Shown here in pieces: positions 14,427 through 16,103 of a DNA stretch of 16,103 nucleotides. The position numbers were made by a program, and so were the translations under genes. The DNA is from Caryophanales bacterium UBA6985 (GTDB taxonomy: Bacteria; Bacillota_I; Bacilli_A; RF39; UBA660). Each line of letters opens with the position of its first letter. The first letter of the stretch is position 1. Where the stretch lies: the NCBI GenBank assembly GCA_002450035.1, contig DJYF01000029.1, positions 1-16,103 on the forward strand. The letters run 5' to 3'. The notes below the pieces were generated by a model. That model did no database searches, was not told the DNA's origin, and saw nothing but the letters and a program-made list of their open reading frames with translations.

Positions 14427-14445
14427 ATCACCTATAAGTATTATA
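14427..14445 (-). promoter_or_regulatory. -10 element fused to SD, first kinase-like gene
   Basis: TATAAT (14445-14440), ACTTAT, then AGGTGAT (14433-14427), AAAA and ATG. The same geometry is found before five other genes. There is no convincing -35. Confidence 0.65.
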
Positions 14446-14502
14446 CTATAAGAAAAAGTAATAAGACTATTCTTTGCTTTATAGTTAACACGATATTTAG
14501 AT

Positions 14503-14534
14503 ATAAAAACACTAACAATCATGTTAGTGTTTTA
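14503..14534 (+). repeat. 32-bp terminator repeat, copy 2
   Basis: Exact copy of 13843-13874. The bases on either side differ, so the identity is confined to the hairpin and its A/T flanks. Confidence 0.9.
14506..14533 (-). terminator. Terminator of the NUDIX-like gene
   Basis: The same 12-bp stem and ATCA loop as at 13846-13873, 4 nt beyond the minus-strand TAA at 14538-14540, with a T-run on the minus side. Confidence 0.85.
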
Positions 14535-14537
14535 CTT

Positions 14538-14882
14538 TTATAAACTATAATATTCTTTAATGAATCCTATAATATCTGAGTTGTTTTCTTTCACTTTTGG
14601 ATCTTGAAGTAATTCTTCAATAGTAAAGTATTCTCCATCTATGTTAGCTCCAACTTCATAGAAATAATGATGATATGTTCTATTTTCTTTATGTGATACA
14701 GAGTACTTATCATGTACTTTATCAAATAAGAATTTAACATTATCAGTATTAAACTTTTCTTTTATTTCTTCTATGTTATTACCTTTGATATTAGGAAATA
14801 AGTACATATCCCATCTTTCATCAAAGTAGTTTAAAAATTTATTGTCTTTTTTTACTATAATTATTGAATGTACGCTTTCCAT
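14538..14882 (-). CDS. Degenerate NUDIX-like small protein
   Basis: 114 residues. The start (HSIIIVKKDNKFL) and the order of elements (a strand, WDMYLFPNIKG, a helix NIEEIKEKF, then strands and TIEELLQDP, ending in a helix) resemble NUDIX hydrolases. However, the catalytic GX5EX7REXXEEXG box is not there: no RExxEE follows LFPNIKG. If the relationship is right it is a non-catalytic or highly altered member; otherwise it is an unknown protein. AGGAGTT (14893-14887) is the SD, and TATAAT at 14914-14909 or 14909-14904 is the -10. It lies between two kinase-like genes and is separately transcribed. Confidence 0.55.
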   Translation of the reverse strand: MESVHSIIIVKKDNKFLNYFDERWDMYLFPNIKGNNIEEIKEKFNTDNVKFLFDKVHDKYSVSHKENRTYHHYFYEVGANIDGEYFTIEELLQDPKVKENNSDIIGFIKEYYSL

Positions 14883-15021
14883 ATTTAACTCCTAACATAA
14901 ATGATTATATTATAAATAATATGATAATAATAGTTATATATACTAAATCTACTTTAACTATTTATCATTATAGAGATGGCTTTTATTTCTAAATGGTTCA
15001 ATAATCATAGAAATTTAAAAC

Positions 15022-15567
15022 TTATTTATCAGTAATTTTTAATGCTAAATCATTTATTATTTTATCTCTTTTTTCACCATAAGAAGTATTTATTAAATTA
15101 GCATTATATTTCTTACATTCATCCTTTAATTTTTTATTTAAGTCTAATATTACTTTAATATTTCTTTCTACATCTTCAATACGAGAAGAATATTCATAGT
15201 CTTTAGAGTATTTAATTAATATATCTCTTATATTATCTTCATTTAAATCTAAATTAGCTAAATAATAAAACTCTAAATTATCTTTACTCTTTAACTTATT
15301 ATATACTTCTGGACCATAAATAAACTCAAAAACTGAATTGATACCATGCCTAGAAGCATCAGTTAATGCATACTCAATTAACGATTCCATAAATGGCAAA
15401 TAATCTTCTAAAGGTAGTCCATCTTCAAACCAAGCAGCATCAACACTATTTGTAATATGATCCATATTATAATAATTATATCCATATTTTGTTTGAAGTA
15501 GTCTTCCCAATGTAGACTTTCCAGATCTTTTATTACCACCAATAATAACTACTTTTCCTTTATTCAT
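15022..15567 (-). CDS. P-loop kinase-like protein
   Basis: 181 residues from ATG 15567; the 26 extra upstream codons run through the promoter and are rejected. A strand VVIIGG leads into Walker A GNKRSGKST (11-19). Next come a nucleotide/acceptor strand YYNMDHI (about 33-39) and SVFEFIYG (about 85-92), with charged helices towards the C-terminus (about 120-155). This matches small AAA/kinase-type P-loop proteins related to adenylate or shikimate kinase-like folds; the substrate is unknown. It has its own -10/SD module. No clear terminator was found in the 139 bases downstream. Confidence 0.72.
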   Translation of the reverse strand: MNKGKVVIIGGNKRSGKSTLGRLLQTKYGYNYYNMDHITNSVDAAWFEDGLPLEDYLPFMESLIEYALTDASRHGINSVFEFIYGPEVYNKLKSKDNLEFYYLANLDLNEDNIRDILIKYSKDYEYSSRIEDVERNIKVILDLNKKLKDECKKYNANLINTSYGEKRDKIINDLALKITDK

Positions 15568-15574
15568 AATATAT

Positions 15575-15595
15575 TCACCTAGAAATATTATACCA
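15575..15595 (-). promoter_or_regulatory. Extended -10 fused to SD, second kinase-like gene
   Basis: TGG-TATAAT (15595-15587), ATTTCT, then AGGTGA (15580-15575), seven bases and ATG 15567. Confidence 0.65.
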
Positions 15596-15597
15596 TG

Positions 15598-15620
15598 AAA
15601 AAAAGTAGCTAGGCTACTTT
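15598..15620 (-). terminator. Terminator-like hairpin with no assigned gene
   Basis: Read on the minus strand, AAAGTAGC (15620-15613) pairs with GCTACTTT (15609-15602) around a 3-nt loop and continues into T to 15598. It lies between the GNAT gene and the second kinase-like gene, just upstream of the kinase promoter. No minus-strand gene ends here, so it may end a short RNA or protect the kinase promoter from read-through. Confidence 0.6.
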
Positions 15621-15703
15621 GATTACTTAATGGCACGATAATCATAATTGTTTCAAACTTTTATTATGTTACATAAAATAAACAATTAAATCAGCAATAG
15701 TCA

Positions 15704-15726
15704 TGATATAATATTTATGATAGGAG
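15704..15726 (+). promoter_or_regulatory. Extended -10 and SD of the GNAT gene
   Basis: TGA-TATAAT (15704-15712), then 9 nt to AGGAGT (15722-15727), 7 nt before ATG 15735. There is no strong -35. Confidence 0.6.
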
Positions 15727-15734
15727 TTGTAAAT

Positions 15735-16103
15735 ATGAATGAGTATATTAATTTAGATGAAAAGAATATTGAAGAAGAGCATATCTGCTGTGCAATTGGG
15801 GATCCTAAACATCAAGAAGGTGTAGATAAAAAGAAAGAATGGATTAAGAGTAAATTAAAAGATGGACATGTATTTAGAAAACTAAATGCAAGAGGTAAAA
15901 TCTTTATTGAATATGAACCTATTGAAACTGCATGGACTCCAGTTATAGGTAAAAACTATATGTATATTTATTGCTTATGGGTAGCAGGGAGTTTTAAAGG
16001 AAAAGGTATAGGTAAAGAATTATTAGAATATGCTATTGAAGATGCTAAATCTAAAAAAATGAGTGGTGTATGTACTTTGGTATCACAAAAGAAGAAACCA
16101 TTT
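15735..16103 (+). CDS. YoaP-type GNAT N-acetyltransferase (3' end missing)
   Basis: 123 codons are visible, and the frame is open at the right edge. An acceptor-side N-terminal part contains EEHICCAIGD (14-23) and the segment FRKLNARGKIFIEY (about 47-60). The acetyl-CoA site is SFKGKGIGKELLEYAIEDAK (about 90-109), with the GNAT R/Q-x-x-G-x-G/A motif in the form KGKGIG. The combination of HICCAI, KEWIK and KKKPF is that of the GNAT subgroup linked to YoaP domains; that second domain, if present, would lie beyond the window. The acceptor substrate is unknown. Confidence 0.85.
   Translation, partial: MNEYINLDEKNIEEEHICCAIGDPKHQEGVDKKKEWIKSKLKDGHVFRKLNARGKIFIEYEPIETAWTPVIGKNYMYIYCLWVAGSFKGKGIGKELLEYAIEDAKSKKMSGVCTLVSQKKKPF

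Noticed and set aside
14985..15014. Inverted repeat ATTTCTA / TAGAAAT as the kinase terminator
   Set aside because: Seven A/T-rich pairs with a 16-nt loop and no T-run on the minus strand; too weak to call.
15568..15645. 26-residue N-terminal extension of the second kinase-like protein
   Set aside because: It covers the promoter and the hairpin at 15598-15620; Walker A is properly placed from ATG 15567.
1..16103. Genetic code 4 (UGA as Trp), suggested by the Mollicutes-like composition
   Set aside because: All conserved Trp codons are TGG, no in-frame TGA is seen in any gene, and RF2 with its TGA frameshift site is present.
1..16103. CRISPR array, tRNA, rRNA or insertion sequence
   Set aside because: No spaced repeat series, cloverleaf, rRNA segment, transposase or terminal inverted repeats were recognised by eye.

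Overview
The window is very AT-rich and dense with genes, and it reads as the chromosome of a low-GC Gram-positive bacterium. The best guess is an uncultured Bacilli lineage related to the Mollicutes or Erysipelotrichales. The reasons are the rpsF-ssb-rpsR block, a Firmicutes-style YitT/DUF2179 protein, PrsW, a membrane-anchored HtrA, near-exclusive AGA for arginine, and strong Shine-Dalgarno sites. UGA is not read as tryptophan: Trp is TGG, and the RF2 gene is present. Even so, none of the 20 genes whose 3' ends are visible stops at TGA; the only functional TGA I see is the programmed frameshift codon of prfB at the left edge.

Layout. 1-2370 (+): prfB (5' end outside the window), a YitT-family membrane protein and a small lipoprotein form one tight unit. 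2412-4954 (+): an orphan 104-106 aa protein with its own promoter and terminator, then an Abi_2/AbiF-like HEPN protein followed 13 nt later by a membrane-anchored HtrA-type protease. 4959-6117 (+): ychF, monocistronic. 6133-7226 (+): rpsF-ssb-rpsR behind a consensus promoter and a leader matching the S6:S18 autoregulatory RNA motif. 10902-7230 (-): rrf2-sufC-sufB-sufD, an iron-sulfur cluster assembly operon led by its probable cluster-sensing repressor and lacking sufS and sufU. 10931-11719 (+): a PrsW-type intramembrane protease, convergent with a secreted Ig-like plus NlpC/P60 cell-wall enzyme on the minus strand (13059-11722). 13130-16103: a run of small single-gene units, namely an ICMT-like membrane methyltransferase (+), a P-loop kinase-like protein (-), a degenerate NUDIX-like protein (-), a second P-loop kinase-like protein (-) and a YoaP-type GNAT acetyltransferase (+, cut by the right edge).

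The most unusual signals are regulatory. Six separate transcription units share a fixed layout in which the SD core (AGGTGA, GGTGAT or AGTGAT) begins exactly 6 nt after the -10 hexamer, predicting mRNA leaders of only about 10-13 nt. A perfect 32-bp copy of one terminator flanks the first kinase-like gene, like the boundary of a gained or duplicated cassette. Several intrinsic terminators are folded into the last codons of the gene they end. The Abi gene is preceded by two crossing inverted repeats that could form a small pseudoknotted RNA. No rRNA, tRNA, CRISPR array, insertion sequence or replication origin was recognised, and no stretch over 300 bases lacks a gene.
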